From Watersipora subatra (Eukaryota; Bryozoa; Gymnolaemata; Cheilostomatida; Watersiporidae): a stretch of DNA of 64,000 bases. The stretch lies in contig NC_088708.1 in NCBI RefSeq assembly GCF_963576615.1, positions 5,642,001 through 5,706,000 on the forward strand. The letters run 5' to 3'. The notes under the pieces are model-generated. The model ran no database searches. It was not told the DNA's origin and saw only the letters and a list, made by a program, of their open reading frames with translations. Position numbers and translations under genes: made by a program. Positions 53,290 through 64,000 of this stretch are shown here, one piece after another (the stretch's first letter is position 1; each line of letters opens with the position of its first letter).

Positions 53290-54460
53290 TCAGTAGTGAC
53301 ACCAATGATATAAACCCCCACCCCCATCAACATCCTTGAGACAATCTACCAGCTGCCATGAGCCCTTTGGGACTGCTTGCAACAATGCTGCTCCCAAAAA
53401 ATGCGTACTGGTATCAGACTTCACCCTATCCCTGCATTCATAATTGAACAGCAACAAAACTGGAGACCTCGCTTTCGCTGCTTTCATTACTTCAAAATCC
53501 TTCTGCCGGTTTTTTGTGTAACACCAACCATTCTTCTCCAACTCCCTCACAGGAACCTCACGTTCCGAAAGCTTGGGGCTATACCTGCTTAAATAATTGC
53601 CAAAAACCTTAAATTTTTCGAGTTGTTTTTTCATGGGCCGGGATTTGTTTTATTGTTTTTTCTTTATCTGGGTCCACTTTAATACCTTCCCTACTCAAGG
53701 CATGACCAAAAGGATTCACACTCCTCTTTTTAAACTCACACTGGTCCTTATTCAATGCCATACCCCACACTGGCCAACTTTTCTAACATCACTCTAAGTC
53801 GCTCACTGTGTTCCTCATTGATACGTCGTACTACCAGAACATCATAAATAGAGGACACCCTTTTCATCACCTTAAATGGCATTTTACAATACTAAGATCT
53901 ACCAAATGGTATAATAAAAGCAAAAATTCCTTTGACTCCTCTGCCAAACCCACCGGCCAAAACCTCAAATTGGCATCCATCTTGCTAAAGACTGTACCGC
54001 CCATAAGCTACACAAGCGAGCTCTCTAAAGAAAACAGAAAAAATTATTCTTTAAGAACGCACTTATATGATCGAGTTAGATCTATGCACAACCTCACCTC
54101 GCCATTCGCTTTAGAGGCCACCGCTATTCTTGAGTACCAAATAGTTGGCAGTTTTATTTTCCCTATCACTCCTAACCTCTCTATATTCTCATTCATACCT
54201 GAAATCATCCCTAAGCCCAACGGGTGCGTGTCTGGGCAAGTTCAAATGTAGGGAACTTGCCCAGACATGCACCCAGGCTCGCCTTTTCTTCCAAATTCAT
54301 CCTTAACACGTTTTGGAGCACACCAAGTTTACCAAACAACTGAGGATACCTATATTTCATCTTTGGTAACTAGTTACACAGTTTTCCCTATACCTAGCCT
54401 CAGTACCTATGATTTACCTAACAAATTATTACTCTGGCTCCCTCTCAGCACATAAAGCAC
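53290..54460 (-). pseudogene. Decayed Ty3/gypsy pol fragment
   Basis: On the - strand, broken frames show RT traces (a DVLV-like box and EEHSERLRVMLEKL near 53750-53850), then a connection/RNase H segment at 53290-53634 (FKVFGNYLSRYSPKLSE and SDTSTHFLGAALLQ). Several stops and frameshifts interrupt it. No LTRs were identified. It is clearly distinct from the intact element at 46.4 kb. Confidence 0.7.
54222..54274. repeat. Hairpin, ~22-bp arms
   Basis: GGGTGCGTGTCTGGGCAAGTT pairs with AACTTGCCCAGACATGCACCC with one mismatch across a ~10-bp loop, inside the decayed gypsy fragment. Confidence 0.8.
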
Positions 54461-54722
54461 AGCTTCAATCAAGCTATTTTTTTCGAAACCGGAGGCACCT
54501 TTGTCTTCCTCATAACATCTTATCTCTTGAGATCCACCTCAGTACAACTATTTTAAGTTCTCCTAACAAACACACCTAATCACTTTTCTGAGTCACCATA
54601 TACATAACACACCTTAAATGAACTTAAATGGTGGCGCTATCTTACCATCACAATCAATCATCTGCCACTGTAAGAAAATGAACAAAAATGGATGACTTAT
54701 CGCACAGTACTGACTAATTCAA

Positions 54723-55620
54723 AGGTTGACTTGAAACAAAATTTACATTACGGTTATTTGGTATCAGAAGGTTCACCATATCTTTCTCTGCTGTGTTGCA
54801 GGTTCTAAATATTTAGGAATGCGATTACGAGCTCTTAAAAGCTAAAAGACGAACAGTTAATCACAACCATCATGAAAATGGCAATAGGTTGAAATTCCTC
54901 TCAAAACGGCTCAAATGTGACGTAGTTGAACAAGATGTGCTTTTGTTTACACTTTCATGCAACCTCATTTGTTGAAATATTTTTACAAATGACCTTCACG
55001 CATTCAATAAAACCATGTCGATTGTCCTTACGCGTCTACTGAATTATCATTGTAATGCTGTTACTTTGAGCACTGATATCTTAAAACCTAGCTTGAAAAT
55101 CAGTTTAATTTTTTAATCTTAGCTCGAGAGGGTACATATCATCCTCTGATAAACATGAAGAGCCTGTTGGTCACCTGTGATGGTCGAAGAATGCTGCAGA
55201 AATTGTTCGCGGCATTTGGCTGAAAATATGGGGCACATGATCAGATTATGACTGGATGATTAGACCAAGCTGAAACAAAACTTTAAAGTAGCAAGCATCT
55301 CTATTTAATAAGGGCTTTCCGGTAAAACCCGAAGTGTTTGTCATAAACTAGTGCTACAAGACGTTTTATGTTGAGCCTTCTATTGACCTTTCATTTCACG
55401 TGATAACATCACGTGTCAAAACAATAACCACGTCGAATTGAATACGTCATCAAAATAAGGGATTCCAGCCTACAGCCATTTTTGTGATGACTTCGTTTTT
55501 GAGCTTTTAAGAGCTTGTAATCACATTTCTACATTTTGAACCTGCAACACAGCAGAATAAGACATTGTGAACCTTTTAATGCCAAATAACCGTAACGTAA
55601 ATTTGGTTTCAAGTCAACCT
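54723..55620. mobile_element. TTAA-flanked MITE, copy 2
   Basis: The ends AGGTTGACTTGAAACAAAAT and AAGTCAACCT match copy 1 at 24585-25464 along the length. TTAA is intact on the right (55621-55624) and decayed to TCAA on the left. Confidence 0.75.
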
Positions 55621-55624
55621 TTAA

Positions 55625-57450
55625 GATCGAGCATCTCAATATCCATGGATTAACCAGTAAGATAGATCAAGTGAGAGGTATACTATCTAGACACAAATTT
55701 AAAATTCTCTGTTTATCTAAAAGATTTTTTGAGGAAGGAATTTATCAACAGTTATTTTGTCATTCCCGGAGATAACTTACTATGGAAGCATAGGATAGAG
55801 AAGAGAGGCCGGAATCAAATGCCCAAACCCCTAAAGCAGAAGCTCATGTACACAAGTCTCATATTTGGATTATTCATCCCTCGCTACGAGAAACATTAGC
55901 AATGTGTTTACAAGTGCGTCTTGGAACAAGCTTCTACGCAAAGATGTCAATGCAATGCTTTATAACTTTAATTTGACTTACTAATCAAAAATGATTTGCA
56001 AACTAGCACAATATGTAAAATGTGAAATACCCCCTTCATGCATGGATAAGGAAGTACAATCATATATTAGTAAGCTGAATCGCTTAAAGCATGACAGGAG
56101 GCTGGGTAGCTTAAATGTTAAAAAGAAATCTTGTCACAAGTTTGATTCGCTCAAAGAGGAACCCTATTGACCCTACTGATGTAAGTTACAACCCTACAAG
56201 ACAAATATGAAATTCTGTAAGGGTGAAGCTAGCAAAAGATCATAATGCTATCAGCAGAAGATTTGAATAGTCGCTTCACATTAGTTGCACTAAAACAGTG
56301 CTCAGCGCCTCCCAACAGATTTCTTGAGAACGTTACAACTAACATAAACTTCATGCTAGAAATGTTTCCTTGGTTCGCACTCAAGCTATGTCTGAGATTT
56401 CTTTATTCCACGTATATCAGAAAAGCTACTGACCCAGATGGCATATCTGTGAGAATGTTGAAAGCTACGCTCCTTTACATTAGCCATATCATTACAGACA
56501 GGTTCAACAGCATCTGACTAGATGGGATATTTCTACACTGCTGGAAAATAGCAAGGGTACTTCCTATGTTCAAAACAGTAAATCGTGAAGAGCTTAACAA
56601 ATATTGTACTATATCAGTATTGCCGATATTATTAGAAATATTTGAGAAACATTTAAATGAATGCTTCCAGGATTATATGTTGAACTCTAATCAGCTTCAT
56701 CACCTACAATCCGGTTTTACATACGGACATACGTAAGACAGTTATGTCTTTCAGTCAGTAATATATTATTGCGCCTGAAGACGAAATTGAGGTGGTTCCA
56801 TTGCTTTGATGTTTATTGACTTGAAGTAAACTCTCGATTTGTCAACCATGATATTCTAATGCTAAAGCTTAAGGTGATTGGAACCACGAGCTCTTCAGTC
56901 ATATTGCTTCTTTCCTTCTTATAAGACCAAAAACAATTTTCAAGTTTTAAGAACATTCAATCCAGTAGTTTTCGAACCTCAGTTCCAGTGCTACAGGGCT
57001 TCATTCTTGTTCCTACCCTTTTTTGATATACATAAATGACTTCTTTACAATGATGCCCCTGTTGAGTATCGTGTATGCATATGCTGATGAAACTGTTTTT
57101 GTCTGAAGCAACAATGACATTATCTTGATGAAATGTGTGATTCTGATATCAAAAAACCTTCAATGGTTTAATGCCAGTAGTACAAAGATCAATTTGCAGA
57201 AGTCACACTTTTTTTTGATAAGCCATCTCAATATAGATACTGTATCCATCAATTTACATGTAGGGATTAAAATTCTGTCATGGAGAAGACAAACAAAACT
57301 ACTCGGCGTCTTCATAAGCGATGATCCCAAATGGTCTAAACATATTGATCATGTTTTTGCAGCAAGTTTTCATCAAACATGTTTCTTTTGAAGCAATACA
57401 GATATTTCATAAACAAAAAGACAGCCTTGTTATGTTCCTTTTAATTTATG
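55625..57450 (+). pseudogene. Decayed LINE (endonuclease and RT remnants)
   Basis: Broken frames on + retain an endonuclease-like start (LNIHGLTSKIDQVRGIL, near 55630), RT domain motifs (KATDPDGISVRMLKATL at about 56420, CWKIARVLPMFKTVNREELN and SVLPILLEIFEKHLNECF at about 56600) and a late RT segment (KLLGVFISDDPKWSKHIDHV, 57290-57350). Stops occur throughout. The family resembles CR1/Jockey-like LINEs. The start abuts the TTAA element. Confidence 0.8.
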
Positions 57451-57796
57451 CGTTGTCATCTGACCAATGGCTTTGATAATACTGTATATTTCCTCATACA
57501 CAGAACAGCAGGAAAAAGGATACAGATACATATCCTCATACAGAAATCTACACTATGACTTGTGTACTCCTGATCACGTATTTCAGCTCAACACACTCTC
57601 ACCAACTACATCATAAAATTTTTGAACACAAGGCCCTATCAAGTGCTTAATTCTACATTTTTGTTACAGGTTTCAAAATCCTGCATAAACTATGCCTAGA
57701 ATATTTGTATTTATCCTTCCACATTTAGGACAAACATTGTTGTCTATTCCTTGACATCAACATTCTACATCCCCCATTATATGTTTCAGTTTATGA

Positions 57797-57905
57797 ACTT
57801 TCTGTTATTACAACCTTCAATTCATTACACAGACTCCGCAATACCATTCACTTTCTGTTATTACAACCTTCAATTCACTACACAGACTCCTCCGCAATAC
57901 CATTC
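57797..57905. repeat. 53-bp tandem duplication
   Basis: ACTTTCTGTTATTACAACCT and the rest of a 53-bp unit occur twice in a row, ending in CCGCAATACCATTC. Confidence 0.8.
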
Positions 57906-59575
57906 ATTTACCAACTTTAAAAACAGTTGTGTTCAACTCACTCAATAATTCCTGATTTCTGTCTTTTCAATTTTGTTTATGTAGAGAAGAACCTCATATT
58001 GTTGAGGATTACTAGCGTGAATAAGAAGTTATCCATGCTAAACGCTGCTTGTGCTTTGATGAAATAAAAAGTGGTTAAAATTAATCTATAAACCACATAG
58101 CAACATTGTATTACATTGTAAGATAAACTTTCAGTTTCTTTTTTAAAATACTGACATATTGTTACTCTTGTATATTTGAAAGCTAAACAGCAACTGGCTT
58201 ACTACATAAGTGAGACAAGAAAGTAAAAGGATTACTACATAAGAATTACATAACAGATGAGCAAGTCAATATGAACAAAGAGTCTGACAACAGCTATATA
58301 CAAATACAAAATAATGACTGTGGTCAATGTCAACAACTAGTACATATTCAACACATATTCTATAACAAACATAATCCTAAATTCTATATCTTGTAGACTT
58401 TCGCTAGACATATGATTCTTCTGGTCTGCATATTCCCAAAATCGCATAATTCACAAATGAAAGCAGAAAAATGTACAAATATGTAGTGATGGTAACAATC
58501 ACTATCATGACTGTATATTACTGCGTCACTCTGATGTTTTTGTTTAAGGCACTATGTATCTTTTGAAAATAACTGCACTATCTAGAAATCTGTAGCTAAT
58601 TCTAAACTTGCTTCCTCTAACAAATATAAATGGCTATTTTGGTATGAGTCAATCAGTGTTTCTGTGGCTCACATAATGAAATGTATTATTTGTACATTAC
58701 AAAAAATCATTTCTATATCCTAAATTATTTCTTGTGTTGGTGTAACTAGTAGTAGTTTACTATCAACTGTTTTCACATAATCTGTTTAATCGGCTCTCAT
58801 ACGGGTTGTAATAGTATACTAGTGGTCCACTATCAGCTTTAGTCACCTTTTTGTATTATTGGTTCTTGCATGAGTGACACTGGTACACGGGCGCTCTGCT
58901 GTCAGTTCTGTCCAATGGAATTTGTTTTATCAACCCTTGGATGATTGTGTTTGTATAATAATAGACTGTTATCAATCGTTATCGCGTTGTTGAATAGCTT
59001 GAGCTAATGAGCCCGTAATCTGTTTTAAGCTGGAGTCATTTCAACTTGTATTATCAGTTCATGCACGAGTTGCACTAGTATATGCCATAACATTTAGAAA
59101 CAGAAAGCTTTGCTATTTGTATGAGGGGTTAATTCTTAGATTACACAACAAGCTATAAGCAATAGTCCCACTTTGAGTGAGGTTTAAATTCTCGTCATGA
59201 TAGAGTGACGAGCAATATTTTTGCCAATTCTCTTATACAATGGTTGAAGTGTTTTTAGAAGTAGAATAATACTTTGTTGCAATGTACATTTACTGGCCTT
59301 TATCATGCTATGACTAATTATGAATAGAAGATTCTAATACTCCAACGATGATTGAGGTCTTAAGTTGGAAAAGTTAGTTGCCTTATTGAAGAAAATTTTT
59401 CTGCTCAAATATGAATAGGTTTATAATTGATACTTTTTATATGAAACATGTCAAGGTAATAATTGAAAATTTAACACTAAGTTAATACCGAACCATTCAT
59501 CAAATGATTTGGGTCTCTCTTAACTCACAGCTTCCAATCACTCAGTATCTTCTTTTGTATCAAATCAATTCTGAC

Positions 59576-59693
59576 ATCGTTCGCACCAAGCTGCAAGCCA
59601 GCATGATTTGAGGTATCGTTCGCACCAAGTTGCGAGCCAGCATGATTTGAGGCATCGTTCGCACCAAGTTGCGAGCCAGCATGATTTGAGGCA
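59576..59693. repeat. 39-bp tandem triplication
   Basis: Three units of ATCGTTCGCACCAAGTTGCG followed by AGCCAGCATGATTTGAGGC, with only a few substitutions between units. Confidence 0.9.
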
Positions 59694-60671
59694 TCTTTCA
59701 AACTGCTGATAGAAAATTTTACAGTTTTATCGGTACTTTTATCAGTAGTATCCTACTACACTATGCAGGACTAACCTTGACAAGAAATTATCCATTTAAT
59801 TTATCTAGTTAGCCAGGTTTAATCTCCCTGCGCGACTTGTGACACAATGTTAAATAGGCTTCATTGAAATACCGTACCAAAAGGTATTTGCTAATTGACG
59901 GTTTATCGGAGAGTCCTGTATCATGATGAAATTTGCATTCCCGTGCTGAGTGGTCAACTTCTGTTAACGTAGTGCTTAGAGGTTCAACCGAGTCATGTAA
60001 ACGAAATAGAACGCATCGGTGTTGCGATTCGTGTGTCATGTTATATCCATATTATTGCATCGTCTTAAAACAAACTTTTCAAATACGTATCCCTACATTG
60101 GGTCCCTTAAAAACCTTATTCAACATCTCGTAATCAACCACCTTCTATCAAAAAGACAAACCGTATACCAAATTTGACTTGAATATAGCAAGTGAGTTTG
60201 TGCAATTTCTAATTACGCGTACATAGCCGTCAAGTATATTTGGTTTGATAATACAGGTGCAGTACTAGAATGTAAGAATAGATAGAACAAGGAAAAAGAA
60301 CAGAAAATGATTGGGGAAAACACCAACATGAGATGCATGTGTAAAAATTTAAATGATTATTACTTTTAACGAGATCTATATATTCAAAATTATCATAGCC
60401 CACATTATTTGTTTTCAAAATCGCGTACTTTTTGTTGCAATTGACGTGGGGAAAAATGCACATTAGGTACGAACGTACGGCTTTTCTCAGTCTTTATCGC
60501 ATCAAAAAGGAACTCATGTTACGGGCATAAGACAATCATGACGATGGTCCCTCAACTGTTATTGGTCAATTAATAGTTTTTTGTTATTGGCTAGACATTG
60601 CTTTTCCAAAATACTAGCGCCATGCCGCTGATGTGGTTTATGCATCGCCGTGCGTGCGTGTGGGTGCGTGT

Positions 60672-60720
60672 GTATGACATAGCACTAGGTTGTTTACATC
60701 AACCTAGTGCTATGTCATAC
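60672..60720. repeat. Perfect hairpin, 21-bp arms
   Basis: GTATGACATAGCACTAGGTT(G) and its exact reverse complement flank a 7-nt loop (TTTACAT). A third partial copy, ATAGCACTAGGTT, follows at 60721. Confidence 0.9.
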
Positions 60721-62049
60721 ATAGCACTAGGTTTATGAAACCAAAGCACAGACAACCTACCTGACAGCTCGAACTGAGTGGCCAATCAACAAGTGGCTGT
60801 GCGCATTATTAGACACTGATGAGATTAGGCGGTCAATTAAAGTCAATTCGGATCAATTGTGGATCAATTGTGGATCAATTGCCAGTAAAGATCATTTAGT
60901 GAACAAACAAATTAAAATATGAATAAAAAAAACCATTTCACTGCTAGAAATGCTTGAAAATTGGTAACTAGCAGTTCACTTTCGTCCCTCTACGTGTCAT
61001 CACATCTATATTATACTGTCACCCTACGTACCGATGCGTATCTAACACCTGTGTGTCCGCATCATTAAGTTCGATCAAAAGTGGCTCACATTCAAAGAGT
61101 AAATAATTTGAAAGCAGTTCAAACTATTTCTCGTAGCAGTTGTTACAAATACGTTCACGAATTTATAGAAGTTTTATCAGCTTAACAACAGAAAATTAAT
61201 TCACTGTACATAAAGTCCTAATAATTCAACTGTTTAGGTAATTTAGACTTGGACATATACAAGAGCAATTTGGGATTTAATTTGTCAATTTGAAAAAAAA
61301 TGAAGTAACTTAGCTTTTAAACAGACACAAATCAAAGTTTTAAATGGTCATTGTGCCTATGTTAAAGGGACAGCTTCTCCGTTATGAAGTGTAAGTAAAA
61401 ATTAACCCCACCACTTAATTCTGTAACTGTGAAGCTACATTTGATGACATGGTAGTATGTTTGTTATAAAAAGTAGGATTTGGCATAGTGAAAACTACCA
61501 TGCACTGTCAATGATATTGTCAGGCCGTGTACACAAGGCTGACGAGATTCGCGGAATGGCAGACGACGATGGCACAAGTCTTTGTGTTTAATTCTTTATC
61601 TTTCACTTGTGGCATGTCCAAAAAACTATTTTGATACTTTCAGATTTTAATCATATAATTTAATAATTAATATACATTCAGACTTCAGCATCCGATGTTA
61701 ATCGATATTTTATAGCAAATATTTACATAAGTGGTATTTTGTTTGATCAATTTCCAAGTATGGTATTTTGCTTGAAAAATTCCAAAACTCAATTGATATA
61801 ATTATATCGATAAGTACCTAAAGTACTTACAGCATTGACAAGAAATCATTTTCTTTTTTAAAACTATACAATCTAAATGCAGAGACCCAATTCATATGTA
61901 ATGTTAAATGTTTATAAGCGACTTGAGGTTAAGTGAATGTGAGCCAGTAATATTAGAGCAGAAATTGTCATATTTGCAACAGTCAGCCAGACAAGAAACA
62001 ATAATCTCCCTTTAACTCATGAAGAATGTCATGCTTGCTTCAAATATGC

Positions 62050-62330
62050 TTGTGGTTCCATGTTCATTTTCTTCAGACCCGCAGAACTTGGTGGAAGAAC
62101 AAGGTGCCTCTTCCCATGACTGTTTCTTCAGCTCCCATGTCAAGTTTAAAAGTAGTTTTTTGTTTCTTTACTACTTCTACCTGAGCCTTCAATGATTCCA
62201 TCTGACTTGATCTTCATTTTTAGATTTAATCACTTCAGCTATTGGGTTGGACCCACATATCATTGCATAATGTCCTTGCCTATGACACTGCACTCTTTAC
62301 CAGTACGGTCTTGTATATAAGTGGTGTAAT
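62050..62330 (-). pseudogene. Gypsy gag-protease junction remnant
   Basis: On -, a CCHC-knuckle remnant (CHRQGHYAMIC) is followed about 35 codons later by a protease-like FKLDMGAEETVM. There the DSG/DTG catalytic motif has become DMG. Frames are interrupted by stops. No RT or LTR was recognised nearby. Confidence 0.5.
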
Positions 62331-63098
62331 CAAACCTCTCAGCACAAAGCACTTCTTAGAGTAAATTGTGAAGAATATCTTGATGCTACATTGACTCACA
62401 AAGTTCTGTAAGTTATTTGCTCGCCTCTGCTGATTATCACTACATTTTGCTTTCAACATTTCACCTCATCGGCTGCCAGTCTTTTCTCACCACAAATTTG
62501 ATCAATGAAGGAATGTTTTGACCTCTCCATTCAGATTTATAACTTATCCCTTGCTTGTGAAGGCGCACAACCACAGCTTTTTCACTGTCATCAAGGTGCT
62601 TAGCGATTTTTGTAAAGAAAATTGGCATAAAAAATATTCAAATGCAGACCGAATCTATATTACTCAAAATGTTTTTGTTAATCCCAGGTGTGGTATGTTA
62701 TGTCTTCCCCTGTCGTGAACATGAAAAATATTTGTCTGACGGTTATTTTATATTAATATGCATGTACATAATAATTTTTAATTATCAGACGTAGTCAAGT
62801 TTGCATGTCCTCAGAAACTTTGGTGATGACTTTTGTTTCAGATAAATGTTTTCAACAAATAGAAAATCTTATGAGGCATCATTTGATATGTATGTTTAAA
62901 GGTCAGGGCAGTAAAAAAAGCAAAAACCCACTGGATGTGACAATATGATGAAAAGTGTTAATACTGATGTCAACGATTCTGTGATTGTATTAGAAGGCAT
63001 TTAGAACTTGCTCAGACGATAAACTTTTTTGGCCTCATAGCATTGATAGAATCTTGGTTACACAGGAAGTAATGAAACTTGGATTTCTTTTATCTATA

Positions 63099-63310
63099 AT
63101 ATATATATATGTCTTAAGCTTGGGTGCCGTCTGTGATTCTGTGAATTGTGTGTCTTAGCCTAAGACACACCAATTCACAGAATCAAGACTCTTAGGTGTG
63201 AATTAGCTATAGCTATCAAAATCTTGGAATGAAAAGCTCGATTTGAACTCACAAAAATTGTGATCGCAAGAGCAAGTTTATAACCATGCATTTAACCACG
63301 GAGCAACAGT
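63099..63310 (-). repeat. tRNA-derived SINE with TA tail, copy 2
   Basis: Shares the tRNA-like head (B-box-like GAGTTCAAATC on -), the AGATTTTGATAGCTATAGCT body and a TATATATAT tail with the copy at 3840-4000. A hairpin (63135-63184) sits between body and tail. Confidence 0.5.
63135..63184. repeat. Hairpin, ~24-bp arms, almost no loop
   Basis: GATTCTGTGAATTGTGTGTC...TTAG and CTAAGACACACCAATTCACA...GAATC are reverse complements except for one extra C. Confidence 0.85.
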
Positions 63311-63347
63311 CCTTAGAATTCTATCACTCTTAACATATACCATGTAC

Positions 63348-63517
63348 AGACCTGCCAACCCAAGAGTGGGGCAATGCGTGAGATTTGGTTTTGGGGCAAT
63401 TGATGTATCAATGACAGTATATATGAAATTGTGGAAATTGGGGAAAAAATCTCACGCATTTTCATTTTTTCTTTGGGTTGATTGCGTAAGTCTCACGCCC
63501 AATGCGTGAGAGTTGTC
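63348..63517. mobile_element. Fold-back MITE with CAGACCTGCCAAC end, copy 2
   Basis: Matches 42742 onward (CAGACCTGCCAACCCAAGAG, GGGGCAATGCGTGAGATTTG) and ends TGCGTGAGAGTTG. It represents the monomer of which 42742-43111 appears to be a dimer. Confidence 0.7.
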
Positions 63518-64000
63518 GATTGCACAAGCTAAATGACGTATTTACTGAACATTGCGCCTATGCGTTACGATACCCCTGTTATAAAACATTTGTTCACATA
63601 ACTCTATGAAACATGCTTTTTCGTCTTCACCATACTAGGGCAAATTTGTTTTCCGCCATATGACATCAACAATAAATTTTCTCGCAATTAAAATTTGGTG
63701 ATTGTATTTCAGTTCAGTGGTATCCGTTATGATAAAAACGGGTTGACAAACAGATAAGTGATAAAATTTTAGTTCAGTTTGAAGTTTATTAAAATGCATA
63801 CTGAAACTTCCTTCACGTATATGTTTAGTAAGCTAAATTCATTTAAGTTATAATCAGTGTTTACGTTACACGTCTGTCTCAAAGGTAAGAACTCTGCACG
63901 TAGTACATTGTAATGTTACATTTTCTTGCGGATCATAACCACAAAATGCGCTAGTTATTGTAGGCAACTATAGTTATTAAGGTTAACATATTGTTTTGTT
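63518..64000. other. Intergenic sequence, nothing recognised
   Basis: AT-rich end of the window without exons or repeat ends that could be identified. Confidence 0.4.

Larger units (their letters stand above)
57451..62049. other. Intergenic region with small repeats only
   Basis: No exon or conserved domain was recognised in about 4.6 kb. It holds a 53-bp tandem duplication, a 39-bp triplication and a perfect hairpin, listed separately. Short open frames at 59809-60039 (-), 59933-60133 (+) and 60230-60463 (-) show no known motif. Confidence 0.4.

Overview
This window is nuclear DNA of an animal. It is AT-rich, has long introns with GT/AG borders, and carries two conserved metazoan genes surrounded by many transposons of several superfamilies. 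Nothing in it is bacterial. The species cannot be named from the sequence; an invertebrate, perhaps marine, is an inference from the repeat mix.

Host genes. A KANSL2 (NSL histone acetyltransferase complex subunit 2) homologue runs on the + strand from 1385 to 10645. Its N-terminal exons lie upstream of the window or were not found. A complete 10-exon TRAM1 (translocating-chain-associated membrane protein 1) runs on the - strand from 18858 to 10840. Its exon phases close perfectly into 345 codons plus a stop. The two genes are tail to tail, with 194 bp between their stop codons. An unrecognised multi-exon gene lies on the - strand at about 22993-24403. Isolated exon-like pieces lie at 51.7-52.7 kb.

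Mobile DNA. (1) Introns of KANSL2 hold a head-to-head truncated mariner (1591-2548), a TIR element filled with a 33-bp minisatellite (3659-5600) and tRNA-derived SINEs. (2) 19.3-21.3 kb is a satellite cleanly interrupted by a Helentron-like element with no target duplication. (3) 25567-31310 is a decayed Ty1/copia element on the - strand with a TTCCC target duplication, itself split by a pogo-like element (26888-28004). (4) 31487-41805 is a 10.3-kb transposon with about 60-bp terminal inverted repeats and a near-perfect 8-bp target duplication. It carries a damaged P-superfamily transposase on + and, converging on it, an apparently intact five-exon gene ending in a C4HC3 PHD finger on -. A Helentron-like copy, itself holding a hAT-type element, sits in a transposase intron. 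(5) 43.2-44.7 kb is a fold-back derivative of the left end of that P-like family, split by another TIR element with a 6-bp duplication. (6) 46390-50799 is a complete, apparently young Ty3/gypsy element: one intact 1304-codon gag-pol, two identical 88-bp LTRs and an ATTAT duplication. (7) 53-57 kb and 62 kb hold decayed gypsy and LINE fragments and a TTAA-flanked MITE.

The P-like transposon with its convergent PHD-finger gene is the best candidate for an undescribed system. The very short-LTR gypsy element is the most likely to be still mobile.
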